NCBI RefSeq assembly: GCF_022899935.1
Contig: NZ_JALJCJ010000001.1
Location: 1,076,053-1,140,052, forward strand
Reading direction: 5' to 3'
DNA from: Shinella curvata
GTDB taxonomy: Bacteria > Pseudomonadota > Alphaproteobacteria > Rhizobiales > Rhizobiaceae
DNA length: 64,000 nucleotides
This document shows positions 54,125 through 62,913 of this stretch, piece by piece. The translations under genes and the position numbers were made by a program. Under the pieces are notes generated by a model. It had not been told where the DNA came from. It worked only from the letters and a program-made list of their open reading frames with translations, and did not search any database. Position 1 is the stretch's first letter, and each line of letters starts with the position of its first letter.

Positions 54125-55129
54125 ATGGCCGATGACGTCACCCTGTCCACGCGCGAAGCAATCGAGCTGGCGAAGACCGCGCTGATGCGCGTCGGCATGG
54201 CCGAACCGGCCGCGATCGCGCTGGCACAGGCGACCGTCGCGGCCGAGGCGGCGGGCAAGCCGGTGATCGGTTTTGCGCACCTGACCGACTATCTCCGAAG
54301 CCTCGTGGACGGCCGGATTGCCGGAAAGGCCGAACCGCTTCTCACGTCTCCGGTCCCGGCCGTAATGAAATGCGATGCGATGGGCGGGGTCGCGCAGCAC
54401 GGCTTTTCCATTGCGCGGGAAGAGCTGGCGTCCAAGGCGAAAACCTTCGGTATCGCGGTCTTCACCGTGTGCAACAGCTATACGACCGGCGAACTCGGCT
54501 GGTATGCTGCAAGCCTCGCGAACGACGGCCTCGTTGCGATTGCCGCGACCAACAGCCATGCCGTGCTGGCCGGTGCGGGCAGCCGCAGCCCGGTTTATGG
54601 CACCAATCCGCTCGCCTTCGCCGCCCCGCTCGAGGGAGACGACATCCTGCTGATCGACCAGTCGTCGAGCGCGACGGCTCTGGTCAATGTCCGCGATGCG
54701 GCCGCCCGTGGCGCCAGCATCCCGGACAGCTGGGCCATCGATCAGGACGGGCAGCCGACGACCGATCCCTTCGCCGCCATGCAGGGCGCGCTTGTCGCCT
54801 TCGGCGGCAGCCGCGGCGCCAATATCGCGCTCATGGTCGAAGTGCTCGCCGCCGGTCTCACCGGCGGCAATTGGTCGCTCGATGCCGCAGATTTCCAGGC
54901 GGGTGAGAGCTCACCGGGTGTCGGGCTCTTTGTTCTGGCGCTCTCGCCGCAGCTCTTTGCCGACCATTTCTCGACGCGGCTTTCCGAGCAGACCGGGCGG
55001 CTTTCGTCAGACTACAACGTCCACGTTCCCGGCCTGGACCGCATGAAACGGCAGCGGGCTGCGGAAAGCGCAGGCATCCGCTTGCCCCGTCAACTCTTTG
55101 ACAGTATTTCGTCTTTCCGGCGGAATTAG
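54125..55129 (+). CDS. Ldh-family (malate/L-sulfolactate/L-lactate type) oxidoreductase
   Basis: A 334-residue NAD(P)H-dependent dehydrogenase of the atypical Ldh2 fold. MGGVAQHGFSIAREELASKA holds the catalytic His, followed by NSYTTGELGWYAASLANDGL and TNPLAFAAPLEG. Known members include delta1-piperideine-2-carboxylate/pyrroline reductases and sulfolactate dehydrogenase; the substrate here is open. GAAGG lies upstream of ATG 54125. The kdgK gene follows 16 nt downstream, suggesting cotranscription. Confidence 0.87.
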   Translation: MADDVTLSTREAIELAKTALMRVGMAEPAAIALAQATVAAEAAGKPVIGFAHLTDYLRSLVDGRIAGKAEPLLTSPVPAVMKCDAMGGVAQHGFSIAREELASKAKTFGIAVFTVCNSYTTGELGWYAASLANDGLVAIAATNSHAVLAGAGSRSPVYGTNPLAFAAPLEGDDILLIDQSSSATALVNVRDAAARGASIPDSWAIDQDGQPTTDPFAAMQGALVAFGGSRGANIALMVEVLAAGLTGGNWSLDAADFQAGESSPGVGLFVLALSPQLFADHFSTRLSEQTGRLSSDYNVHVPGLDRMKRQRAAESAGIRLPRQLFDSISSFRRN

Positions 55130-55145
55130 CCGGGAGGATTTCGAT

Positions 55146-56060
55146 ATGGCAGGACGGTTGCTCTCGATCGGCGAGTGCATGGTGGAACTGATGCAGGCCG
55201 AGGGCGGTCTGATGCGCAAGAGCTTCGCTGGCGACACCTTCAACACCGCCTATTACGCCCGCCAGTACCTGCCAGCCGATTGGCATGTCGACTATTTCTC
55301 CGCCATCGGCGTCGACAGGATTTCCGAGGAGATGCGCGCCTTCATCGCCGGCCATGGCATCGGCACGGAGACCATTGCCGGCATCGAGGGCCGCTCGCCC
55401 GGCCTCTACATGATCCATCTCGACAAGGGCGAGCGCAGCTTCTCCTACTGGCGCTCCGTTTCGGCCGCAAAGCTTCTGGCACGCGATGGCGACCGGCTGC
55501 GTGCTGCCATCGAGGCTTCCGACATCATCGTCTTCTCCGGCATCACGCTCGCGATCCTGCCGGCAGAGGATGTCGAGACGCTGCTTGCGGAACTGCGCCG
55601 CGCAAAAGCTGCCGGAAAACGCGTCGTCTTCGATCCCAACATCCGCCCCCGCCTTTGGGACGATGCGGATTACATGCGCACGACGATTACCGAGGGCGCG
55701 CGGACCGCAACGCTCGTCATGCCGAGCCTCGACGACGAGACCACGCATTTCGGCGATACCACGCTGGAAGACACGATCGCCCGCTACCGCGCGCTCGGTG
55801 TCGACGGGCTGGTGGTGAAGGACGGCAGCAAAGGCGCGACGCTCGTCTTCGGTGATACGCGCAGCCATGTCCCCTCCGCAGAAGTGAAAACGATCGTCGA
55901 CACGACCAGCGCCGGCGACAGTTTCAACGGCGCGTTCCTCGCCCATCTGGCAACGGAGAACAACCCGGAGGCAGCCGCCCGCTTTGCCGCCGACGTTGCC
56001 GCCGCCGTCATCCAGCACCACGGCGCGCTGGTTTCGAAGGACAAACTGCCGAAAGGCTGA
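55146..56060 (+). CDS. kdgK: 2-keto-3-deoxygluconate kinase (PfkB family)
   Basis: A 304-residue sugar kinase. It matches KdgK: LLSIGECMVELMQAEGG, FAGDTFNTAYYARQYLP, RSPGLYMIHLDKGERSFSYW, VVFDPNIRPRLW and the PfkB end motif DTTSAGDSFNGAFLAHL (catalytic Asp). It makes KDPG from KDG for the Entner-Doudoroff pathway. GGGAGGA precedes ATG 55146. Confidence 0.9.
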   Translation: MAGRLLSIGECMVELMQAEGGLMRKSFAGDTFNTAYYARQYLPADWHVDYFSAIGVDRISEEMRAFIAGHGIGTETIAGIEGRSPGLYMIHLDKGERSFSYWRSVSAAKLLARDGDRLRAAIEASDIIVFSGITLAILPAEDVETLLAELRRAKAAGKRVVFDPNIRPRLWDDADYMRTTITEGARTATLVMPSLDDETTHFGDTTLEDTIARYRALGVDGLVVKDGSKGATLVFGDTRSHVPSAEVKTIVDTTSAGDSFNGAFLAHLATENNPEAAARFAADVAAAVIQHHGALVSKDKLPKG

Positions 56061-56157
56061 TTGATCGGATCGGCGCCAAAATCGATCGGCTGCGCGCCGA
56101 CATCGACAGAAATCCATCCTAATCTTTCCCTGCCTCTCATTGAAGACAGGAAAGATC

Positions 56158-56709
56158 ATGCCCCCGTCACGCCTCATCGCGGCCTTGGCCGCCACCCTCT
56201 CGCTTTGCCCGCTCACGGCGCAGGCGGCCGATTTCACCGTCACCAGCAACGCCTTCGCCTCCGGCACGGTCCAGCCCGCACAGTTCTCCGACATCATGGG
56301 CTGCACGGGCAAAAACCTCTCGCCCGATATCCGCTGGTCGAATGCGCCAGAGGGCACCAAGAGCTTCGTCGTCACGGTCTATGACAAGGATGCGCCGACC
56401 GGCTCCGGTTGGTGGCACTGGGTGGTGATCGATCTGCCGGCCGATGCGAATTCGCTCGCCGCCGGTGTCGGCAATGGCAAGGCGAAGCTGCCCGACGGGG
56501 CGCGCATGACGCCGACGGATATGGGCGCACCCGGCTTCCTCGGGGCCTGCCCGCCGGAAGGGCCGGAGCATGACTATACGATCACCGTGAAGGCACTCGG
56601 CATCGACAAGCTGCCGGTGCCGGACAACGCCACCCCCGCCATGGTCGGCTTTGTCAGCAATATGAACGCGCTCGCCACCGCGACGATCTCGGCAAAGGGC
56701 AAACGCTGA
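56158..56709 (+). CDS. Exported PEBP-like protein (YbhB/YbcL family)
   Basis: A 183-residue protein with a signal peptide (LSLCPLTAQAADF). The PEBP fold shows CTGKNLSPDIRWSNAPEGTK, VTVYDKDAPTGSGWWHWVVI (conserved DxDAP and His) and HDYTITVKALGIDKLPV. This is the Raf-kinase-inhibitor-like family; it is exported here, with unknown ligand. AGGAAAG lies just upstream of ATG 56158. Confidence 0.9.
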   Translation: MPPSRLIAALAATLSLCPLTAQAADFTVTSNAFASGTVQPAQFSDIMGCTGKNLSPDIRWSNAPEGTKSFVVTVYDKDAPTGSGWWHWVVIDLPADANSLAAGVGNGKAKLPDGARMTPTDMGAPGFLGACPPEGPEHDYTITVKALGIDKLPVPDNATPAMVGFVSNMNALATATISAKGKR

Positions 56710-56777
56710 CCACCGCAAATGTCTTGTCCGGGCCTGCCCCGAAAGGATAGGCTCGGACGAGACAGGGATTGGACCGC

Positions 56778-57635
56778 ATGAACATCGCCATACGCCCCGA
56801 TATCGGCGCTTCGGCCCGCATCGTGCAGTATAACCGGCTGCGCTATTCCAACATCACCATCAACAGGCCCGTTCTCATTCTGGTCGAGGGCGGCACGAAG
56901 ATCCTGCGGCGCGGTGACGAGGAATGGATCGTGCCGGCGGGCGGCTGTATCGCGCTTGCGCAAGGTGAGGTGTTCGACGTGATCAACGCGTCGGATGGAA
57001 CCGGCCTCTACGAGGCGCGCTGGATCGCCTTCGAGCCGGACACCGTCGCCGCTTTCTCCAACCAACCGGGCAAAGGCGCGCCCTTCGAGCGCGCCTTCAT
57101 CATTCACCGCCCGCATCAGGGCTTCCATCACGCTTTCGCGGATTGCACCCAGGCAATCGTCGAGCCCGGCAGCATTCCCGATGAGATCGCACGCCACCGG
57201 CTCGGCGAGTTGCTGCTCTGGCTCGATCTGGCCGGCGGACGCTTCGCCGCCCCGAGGCCCGCAAGCTTCAGCGCGCGCGTGCGCGACCTCTTCTCCGCCA
57301 ATCCTCAGGCTGACTGGGCGAGCGCGCATCTCTGCGACACTCTCGGCGTCAGCGAGGCGACGTTACGGCGCAAATTGGCGGCTGAAGACTGGTCATTCCA
57401 GACGCTTCTGATCGATGTGCGCATGTCGACCGCCATGCAGCTTCTGCAGTCCACCGACCTGTCGATCCTGCGCATCGCCGAGGCAATCGGCTACGAATCA
57501 CAATCTCGATTCGCGGCGCGGTTCCGCGCACGCTTCGGCTTTGCGCCAAGCGCAATCCGCGGGCACATCCGGCCTGGTCCTGAGATCAGCGCTTCTTCTT
57601 CGCCTTCGAGGCAAACGGGTTGTCCGTCGCCTTGA
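56778..57635 (+). CDS. AraC-family transcriptional regulator
   Basis: A 285-residue regulator. The N-terminal part is a cupin-like sensing domain; the C-terminal AraC DNA-binding domain spans about 170-270 with two HTHs: [20 protein letters not shown] and [20 protein letters not shown] ([12 protein letters not shown]). Its last 50 nt overlap the 3' end of der on the other strand, and the final 15 residues ([15 protein letters not shown]) are low-quality tail. Confidence 0.9.
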   Translation: MNIAIRPDIGASARIVQYNRLRYSNITINRPVLILVEGGTKILRRGDEEWIVPAGGCIALAQGEVFDVINASDGTGLYEARWIAFEPDTVAAFSNQPGKGAPFERAFIIHRPHQGFHHAFADCTQAIVEPGSIPDEIARHRLGELLLWLDLAGGRFAAPRPASFSARVRDLFSANPQADWASAHLCDTLGVSEATLRRKLAAEDWSFQTLLIDVRMSTAMQLLQSTDLSILRIAEAIGYESQSRFAARFRARFGFAPSAIRGHIRPGPEISASSSPSRQTGCPSP

Positions 57636-59016
57636 AGTGGATGCGGATCGGCACGCCCGGCAGGTTGAAGTCGTTGCGCAGGCCGTTGGTGAGGTAGCGG
57701 ATATAGGATTCAGGCAGCGCGTCCGGGCGTGTGCACGACACCATGAAGCCCGGTGGACGGGCCTTCACCTGCGTCATGTATTTCAGCTTCAGGCGGCGGC
57801 CGGAAACGGCCGGTGGCGGATGCTGCGTCTGCTGCGCATCGAGCCAGCGATTGAGCTTGGCGGTCGAGATGCGGCGGTTCCAGGTGCGGTCCGTATCGAT
57901 CACCGACTGCATCAACTTGTCGAGGCCCCGCCCCGTCTGGCCGGACACCGGCACGGCGCGAATGCCGCGCGCCTGCGGCAGCAGACGTTCGGTCTTTTCG
58001 CGCAGATCGGCGAGCACGGCCTGCGGATCATCGATCAGGTCCCACTTGTTGAAAGCGAGCACGGCAGCGCGGCCTTCGCGCAGCACGAGATCGACGATCT
58101 GCAAGTCCTGCTTTTCGAAGGGAATGGTCGCGTCGAAGACGATGACGACAGTCTCGGCGAAGCGGATGGCGCGCAGGCCATCGGCGACAGAAAGCTTTTC
58201 CAGCTTCTCCTGCACCTTGGCCTTGCGGCGCATGCCGGCCGTATCGAACATCTTGATCGTGCGGCCTTTCCAGTCCCATTCGACGGAAATCGAGTCGCGC
58301 GTGATACCGGCTTCCGGGCCGGTCAGAAGACGGTCTTCGCCGAGGAAGCGGTTGATCAGCGTGGACTTGCCGGCATTCGGGCGGCCGACGATGGCGACGC
58401 GCAGCGGCTTCGTCTCGTCATATTCCGGCTCGAAATCCTCGTCCTCTTCCGCCGCGTCCGCCAGTTCGGCGCGCACGTCGATATCGGTGACGGCCTCGTC
58501 GTCTTCCGGGTAGGCACGCTCCTCGCCGATCGCCGCGACGATGGCGTCGCGCAAGTCGAGCATGCCCTGGCCGTGTTCGGCGGAGATCGGCGTCGGTTCG
58601 CCCAGGCCGAGCGTGTAGGCATCATAAAAACCGCCGTCGGAACCCTTGGCTTCCGACTTGTTGGCGACGAGCACGACGGGCTTGCCCTTGCGGCGCAGCA
58701 TGTCGGCCAGCGCCGTATCGATAGGCGTCAGGCCCGTCTTGGCATCGACCACGAAGAGCGAAAGATCCGCCTCGTCGATTGCCGCTTCCGTCTGGGCGCG
58801 CATGCGCCCCTGCAGCGTCTCGGGTGCAGCCTCTTCGAGTCCCGCCGTGTCGATGATGTGGAATTTCAGGTCGATGAGCTTGGCTTCGCCCGGCCGGCGG
58901 TCACGGGTAACGCCGGGCGTGTCGTCGACGAGCGCAAGCTTCTTGCCCACGAGCCTATTGAACAGGGTGGACTTGCCGACATTCGGGCGTCCGACAATGG
59001 CGACGGTGAAGCTCAT
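57586..59016 (-). CDS. der: Ribosome-biogenesis GTPase Der (EngA)
   Basis: A 476-residue protein with two tandem GTPase domains: G1 [12 protein letters not shown] near residue 8 and [12 protein letters not shown] near 205, DTAGLEE and DTAGMRR (G3), and NKSE and NKWD (G4). A C-terminal KH-like domain ends KAKKKR. Acts in 50S assembly. The start at [12 protein letters not shown] (59016) is the family's usual N terminus. Confidence 0.97.
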   Translation of the reverse strand: MSFTVAIVGRPNVGKSTLFNRLVGKKLALVDDTPGVTRDRRPGEAKLIDLKFHIIDTAGLEEAAPETLQGRMRAQTEAAIDEADLSLFVVDAKTGLTPIDTALADMLRRKGKPVVLVANKSEAKGSDGGFYDAYTLGLGEPTPISAEHGQGMLDLRDAIVAAIGEERAYPEDDEAVTDIDVRAELADAAEEDEDFEPEYDETKPLRVAIVGRPNAGKSTLINRFLGEDRLLTGPEAGITRDSISVEWDWKGRTIKMFDTAGMRRKAKVQEKLEKLSVADGLRAIRFAETVVIVFDATIPFEKQDLQIVDLVLREGRAAVLAFNKWDLIDDPQAVLADLREKTERLLPQARGIRAVPVSGQTGRGLDKLMQSVIDTDRTWNRRISTAKLNRWLDAQQTQHPPPAVSGRRLKLKYMTQVKARPPGFMVSCTRPDALPESYIRYLTNGLRNDFNLPGVPIRIHFKATDNPFASKAKKKR

Positions 59017-59053
59017 GGACGTGTTCCGTTTCGTGACCGGCGAAAGACCGGTT

Positions 59054-59725
59054 TTAGGAGGACAGCTTGCCGCTTGCAGCAATCAGGTCAAGCAGCATCT
59101 GCGCGCGGTTTGCGACGTTGCGCGGGCTCTCGCTGTCGTTGATGATGGCCTCGAACCATTCCTTGGCGCGGGCATAGTCCTCGTGCTTGTAGGCGGAGAG
59201 GCCCAGAACCTCGCGGGCGGAGTGGCGAAGCGCACTCTGCGGCGTGGCGAGCTGTTCGGCTTCCGCCGAGACCTGCTCATAGGTGCCGGTATCAACCAGC
59301 AGATAGGCGGCGCGCAGGCGGGCGGCATCGCGCAGCGCTTCCGGCACGGAAGCATCCTTGGCAATCGCCGTGAAGGCGTTGACGGCGCCCTGCGCGTCGG
59401 TTGCAGCGAGAAGCGAGGCCGAGCGCATGCGGGCCAGCACTGGATAGGAGCCGAAGCCATCCTTTTCGAGCGCGGTCAGCGCGGCAAGCGCCTCTTCGTT
59501 CTTGCCTTCCCGGGCAAGGGTCAGCGCGCCGAGGAAGCTGTCGCCGGCGGCGGACGCCTCGCTGTCGCGCCAATATTCGTAGCTCACCTTGCCGATCGTG
59601 CCGAGAACCACGAGGACGGCGAGGCCGATGAGGATGCGGCCAAAACGCTTCCAGACCAGACGCATCTGGTCGGAGCGAAGTTCCTCGTTCACCTCGCGGA
59701 TAAAGCTGTCGTCCTGATTTACCAT
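59054..59725 (-). CDS. YfgM-like TPR membrane protein
   Basis: A 223-residue protein with a short cytoplasmic N terminus ([20 protein letters not shown]), one membrane helix (about 29-45), and a periplasmic TPR-like region. This fits the SecYEG-ancillary YfgM/TPR_21 family. Position directly before der, 37 nt apart, parallels the yfgM-bamB-der order in other proteobacteria. Confidence 0.85.
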   Translation of the reverse strand: MVNQDDSFIREVNEELRSDQMRLVWKRFGRILIGLAVLVVLGTIGKVSYEYWRDSEASAAGDSFLGALTLAREGKNEEALAALTALEKDGFGSYPVLARMRSASLLAATDAQGAVNAFTAIAKDASVPEALRDAARLRAAYLLVDTGTYEQVSAEAEQLATPQSALRHSAREVLGLSAYKHEDYARAKEWFEAIINDSESPRNVANRAQMLLDLIAASGKLSS

Positions 59726-59816
59726 TCCCTGCCCGGCTCTTGCTGACGATTGGAGTTCGCGCCTTCTACCCCATTTTCACCGCGTTGTAAGGGGGCAGGC
59801 GCGAAAACGCAGGGGA

Positions 59817-60401
59817 TCAGGGCAGCGGAGCGACGCCGATCACCAATTCGTGCAGCTTGAGCACGATTGCGGCGTAGATCGCGAGGCCGATGACGACGGC
59901 GATCAGGTCGTATTTCGCCGAAACGAAAACCGGCAGCTTGGTCTCGCCGGCGGCGATACGCTTCTTCAGCGAAATGCGCAGGATGACGGCCCAGGCGAGG
60001 ATCGTGACGAACAGCAGCACCGAATAGCTCTCGCCGTTCGCCAGCAGATGGGCGAGCGCCCAGATCTTGATGGCGACGAGGATCGGGAACTTCAGCTTCG
60101 TGCGGATATGGCCGGCCGGCAGGAAGCCGGCGACGAGACAGATCGAGGCGATCAGCATCAGCGTCAGCGCGATATGCGACAGGAAGGTCGGCGGGAAATA
60201 CAGCATCTCGCCGCCGTTTTCCCGCGCATCGACGAAGCCATAGGCGATGAGCGCGAGGCTAAGCAGCGAGACGATGCCGTGGATCGCCATCCAGGCCGGC
60301 TTGCCGAGGGCGGCAATGCCAGCATTGCGCAGGCCCGGCGCAAAGGGGCGCAGAAGATGGGTGGCGATGAAGAGAACGAGACCGGCAATCAGCAACGTCA
60401 T
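59817..60401 (-). CDS. NnrU family membrane protein
   Basis: A 194-residue protein with about six helices. It starts MTLLIAGLVLFIATHLLRPF and has the NnrU-type HLLRPF and IKIWALAHLLANGE motifs. NnrU is linked to nitrite/nitric-oxide metabolism in denitrifiers, but the family is wider and no nir/nor genes are visible here. AAGGGA precedes ATG 60401. Confidence 0.87.
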   Translation of the reverse strand: MTLLIAGLVLFIATHLLRPFAPGLRNAGIAALGKPAWMAIHGIVSLLSLALIAYGFVDARENGGEMLYFPPTFLSHIALTLMLIASICLVAGFLPAGHIRTKLKFPILVAIKIWALAHLLANGESYSVLLFVTILAWAVILRISLKKRIAAGETKLPVFVSAKYDLIAVVIGLAIYAAIVLKLHELVIGVAPLP

Positions 60402-60541
60402 GGAAATTTCCCTTGAATAAAGGCCGGCCCGATAGCCGTTTCCATTGGAATAGCCGTCACGGCGCGACAATTCCAGCCCGATCAAAGGATTGCCGCATTC
60501 CGAAACGATGACAGACCCTTTGCAAATTGTCGCGGGTAGCC

Positions 60542-61543
60542 ATGTTGTCTCGATTTCTCCTCCTCCCCCTCGCCGCCGTGCTTGCCGCAAGCCCGGTTCT
60601 CGCCAAGGACGATGCGATCGAGCCGGCCAAACGCAAGCAGCTCGTCATCGTCTCCTTCGACGGCGCGCACGACAATCTGCTGTGGGAAAAGAGCCGGGCC
60701 ATGGCCAAGCGCACCGGCGCGCATTTCACCTATTTCCTGTCCTGCACCTTCCTCTTCCCCAAATCGGAACGCGCGCAATACCAGGCGCCGCATGAAAAAC
60801 GCGGCCGCTCCAATGTCGGATTCTCGCCCGACAAGGAGGACACGATCCTGCGGCTTGGCGAAATCTGGCTGGCGAAGCTTGAGGGTCACGACATCGGCAG
60901 CCATGCCTGCGGCCATTTCGACGGCGGCAAATGGAGCGCTGAGGACTGGAAGGCTGAATTCACCTTCTTCCAGCAGGCGCTGAAGACGGCGTGGCAGAAT
61001 GCCGGCGTCGGCGAACGCGAACCCGCGGGCTGGCAGGATTTTGCCGAAAAGGACATCAAGGGATTCCGCGCACCCTATCTTTCGGCCGGTAGCGGCCTGG
61101 TCAAGGCGCTGGAAGCGAGCGGCTTCACCTATGATGCCAGCCTCGTGACCAAGGGGCCGGCCATGCCCGTCGCCAGCGGCGAGATCCAGCGCTTCGGCTT
61201 GCCGCTGATTCCCGAGGGCACCGCGCAGCGCCCGGTCATCGCCATGGACTACAATCTCTATGTCCGCCACTCCAAGGGCAAGGAGAAGCCGGAAAAGAGT
61301 GCCGCCTTCGAGGAAAGCACGCTCGCCGCCTACCGCGCCGCTTTCGACAAGCAATATGCCGGCGAACGCATTCCCCTCCAGCTTGGCTTCCATTTCGTGG
61401 AAATGAATGCCGGCGCCTATTGGCGCGCGCTCGATACGTTTCTCACGGAAACCTGCGGCAAGAGCGATGTCGCCTGCGTCAGCTACGCCGAAGCCCTCGA
61501 CATCCTCGCCAAAGAGAAAAGGGCGACCGAAGCCGCCCTCTGA
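60542..61543 (+). CDS. Exported polysaccharide deacetylase-family protein
   Basis: A 333-residue protein with a signal peptide (LLPLAAVLAASPVLAKDD). NodB-homology motifs: IVSFDGAHDN (D-D pair), GHDIGSHACGHFDGG (H-x3-H metal site) and FRAPYLSAGSG (R-x-P-Y). Probably acts on periplasmic or surface glycans. ATG 60542 is preferred to TTG 60527. It converges on bacA with a 9-nt gap. Confidence 0.88.
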   Translation: MLSRFLLLPLAAVLAASPVLAKDDAIEPAKRKQLVIVSFDGAHDNLLWEKSRAMAKRTGAHFTYFLSCTFLFPKSERAQYQAPHEKRGRSNVGFSPDKEDTILRLGEIWLAKLEGHDIGSHACGHFDGGKWSAEDWKAEFTFFQQALKTAWQNAGVGEREPAGWQDFAEKDIKGFRAPYLSAGSGLVKALEASGFTYDASLVTKGPAMPVASGEIQRFGLPLIPEGTAQRPVIAMDYNLYVRHSKGKEKPEKSAAFEESTLAAYRAAFDKQYAGERIPLQLGFHFVEMNAGAYWRALDTFLTETCGKSDVACVSYAEALDILAKEKRATEAAL

Positions 61544-61552
61544 CACCGGGAT

Positions 61553-62818
61553 TTACTTCGCCAGCTCTTCATTGCCGCCGACTTCAACGAACTGCCGGTC
61601 GATGCTCGGCAGTTCCTGACCTTCGATCGCCGCTTCGAAGGCGCGCAGGCGCTTGTGGATCGATTGCAACTCGATGATCGTCGACCAGGAGTTCACCAGG
61701 TACTGGAACGAGCTGGACACCTGGCCAAAGGCCGTCAGGATCTGCTGCAGGATACCATAGGTGATCTTGCCGCCGACGATGGTCGGCACGAGGATGAAGT
61801 AGACGAAGAGGTTGTCCGCCTGGATGTAAAACATGCGGGCGACGTTGAAATAAAGATAGTGGAAATAGAGCCGGAAATAGTTCGACCGGACGTTGTCGAA
61901 GAGTTCCCGCACCGTCGGCGGCTGGGCCCGGGTGGCGTCGTCTTCTCCGTAGACCAGCTCCTTGCGATAGGCGGCTTCCACACGCTGGTTGCGGAACTCC
62001 AGGCCCGGCAATTTGATGCCGACAAAGGCGAGCAGGAACGTACCGAACGCCGACCAGAGGATTGCCGCCCAGAACAGCGCATGGGGAATTTCACCGATGA
62101 AGGGCATCGGCCCGATATGCACGGAGAGTGCAAACAGCACGGGCAGGAAGGCGACCAGCGTCATCACGGCGTCGATCAGGCTGACGCCGAGACCCTCCGT
62201 AATCGACGCGAAGCGCATCGTGTCTTCCTGCACACGCTGCGAAGCGCCTTCGATATGGCGCACGCGTGTCCAGAGCGACATGTAGTAATTGTTCATCGCC
62301 GAGCGCCAGCGGAAGACATAGTGGCTGACGAAAAACCGGGTGATGACGTAGACAAAGACGCTGATGAAGGCGATCTGGCAGAAGATCAACATCAGATCGA
62401 AGAAGTTTTCGACCTTGACCGTGCTGTTTGGCTGAAAGGCGCCCATCAGCGTATCGCCGAACGGGCGACGCCAATTGTTGATGGCAAGCGAGACCTGAAC
62501 GCTGAAATAGGTCGAGAAGATGATGAAGGCAGAACCCCAGATCGACCAGTTCGTCCACGGATTGTCCTTCGCCTTCACCTGCCAGAACACACCGAAGATA
62601 ACGGTGCAGAGCAGGAAGTAGGTGTAGAACCAGATATTGTCGGGCGTGATGAAATAACCGAGCCCGACGGGCGGATCCGTTCCCTCGGGCAGCGGCGGCA
62701 GGCCGATCAGCGCACCGAAATTGGCGCCCACCGTGTACCAGACCCCAATCGCCAGCAGCGTCCAGACGACAAGGGAAGAAAAGAACAGCTTAGGCTGCGG
62801 GAAGAAGGAATGGAACAA
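61553..62818 (-). CDS. bacA: BacA/SbmA-type peptide transporter
   Basis: A 421-residue membrane protein of the length and sequence of rhizobial BacA: MFHSFFPQPKLFFSSLVVWT, FQPNSTVKVENFFDLMLIFC, FRWRSAMNNYYMSLWTRVRH, RVQEDTMRFASITEGLGVSL, YGILQQILTAFGQVSSSFQY. About seven to eight helices; no ATPase domain, so it is SbmA-like, driven by proton motive force. BacA imports antimicrobial and nodule-specific peptides and is needed for symbiosis or intracellular survival in several rhizobia and Brucella. Confidence 0.94.
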   Translation of the reverse strand: MFHSFFPQPKLFFSSLVVWTLLAIGVWYTVGANFGALIGLPPLPEGTDPPVGLGYFITPDNIWFYTYFLLCTVIFGVFWQVKAKDNPWTNWSIWGSAFIIFSTYFSVQVSLAINNWRRPFGDTLMGAFQPNSTVKVENFFDLMLIFCQIAFISVFVYVITRFFVSHYVFRWRSAMNNYYMSLWTRVRHIEGASQRVQEDTMRFASITEGLGVSLIDAVMTLVAFLPVLFALSVHIGPMPFIGEIPHALFWAAILWSAFGTFLLAFVGIKLPGLEFRNQRVEAAYRKELVYGEDDATRAQPPTVRELFDNVRSNYFRLYFHYLYFNVARMFYIQADNLFVYFILVPTIVGGKITYGILQQILTAFGQVSSSFQYLVNSWSTIIELQSIHKRLRAFEAAIEGQELPSIDRQFVEVGGNEELAK

Positions 62819-62913
62819 GGCGCGGAACTTTCATTTTCTGAGGGCAGCAGCGCCGCCGGTTCGCGCCGAACCTAGAGGAGTTTGCGAAAGGCAACAATCG
62901 CCAAGCGCCCGGA

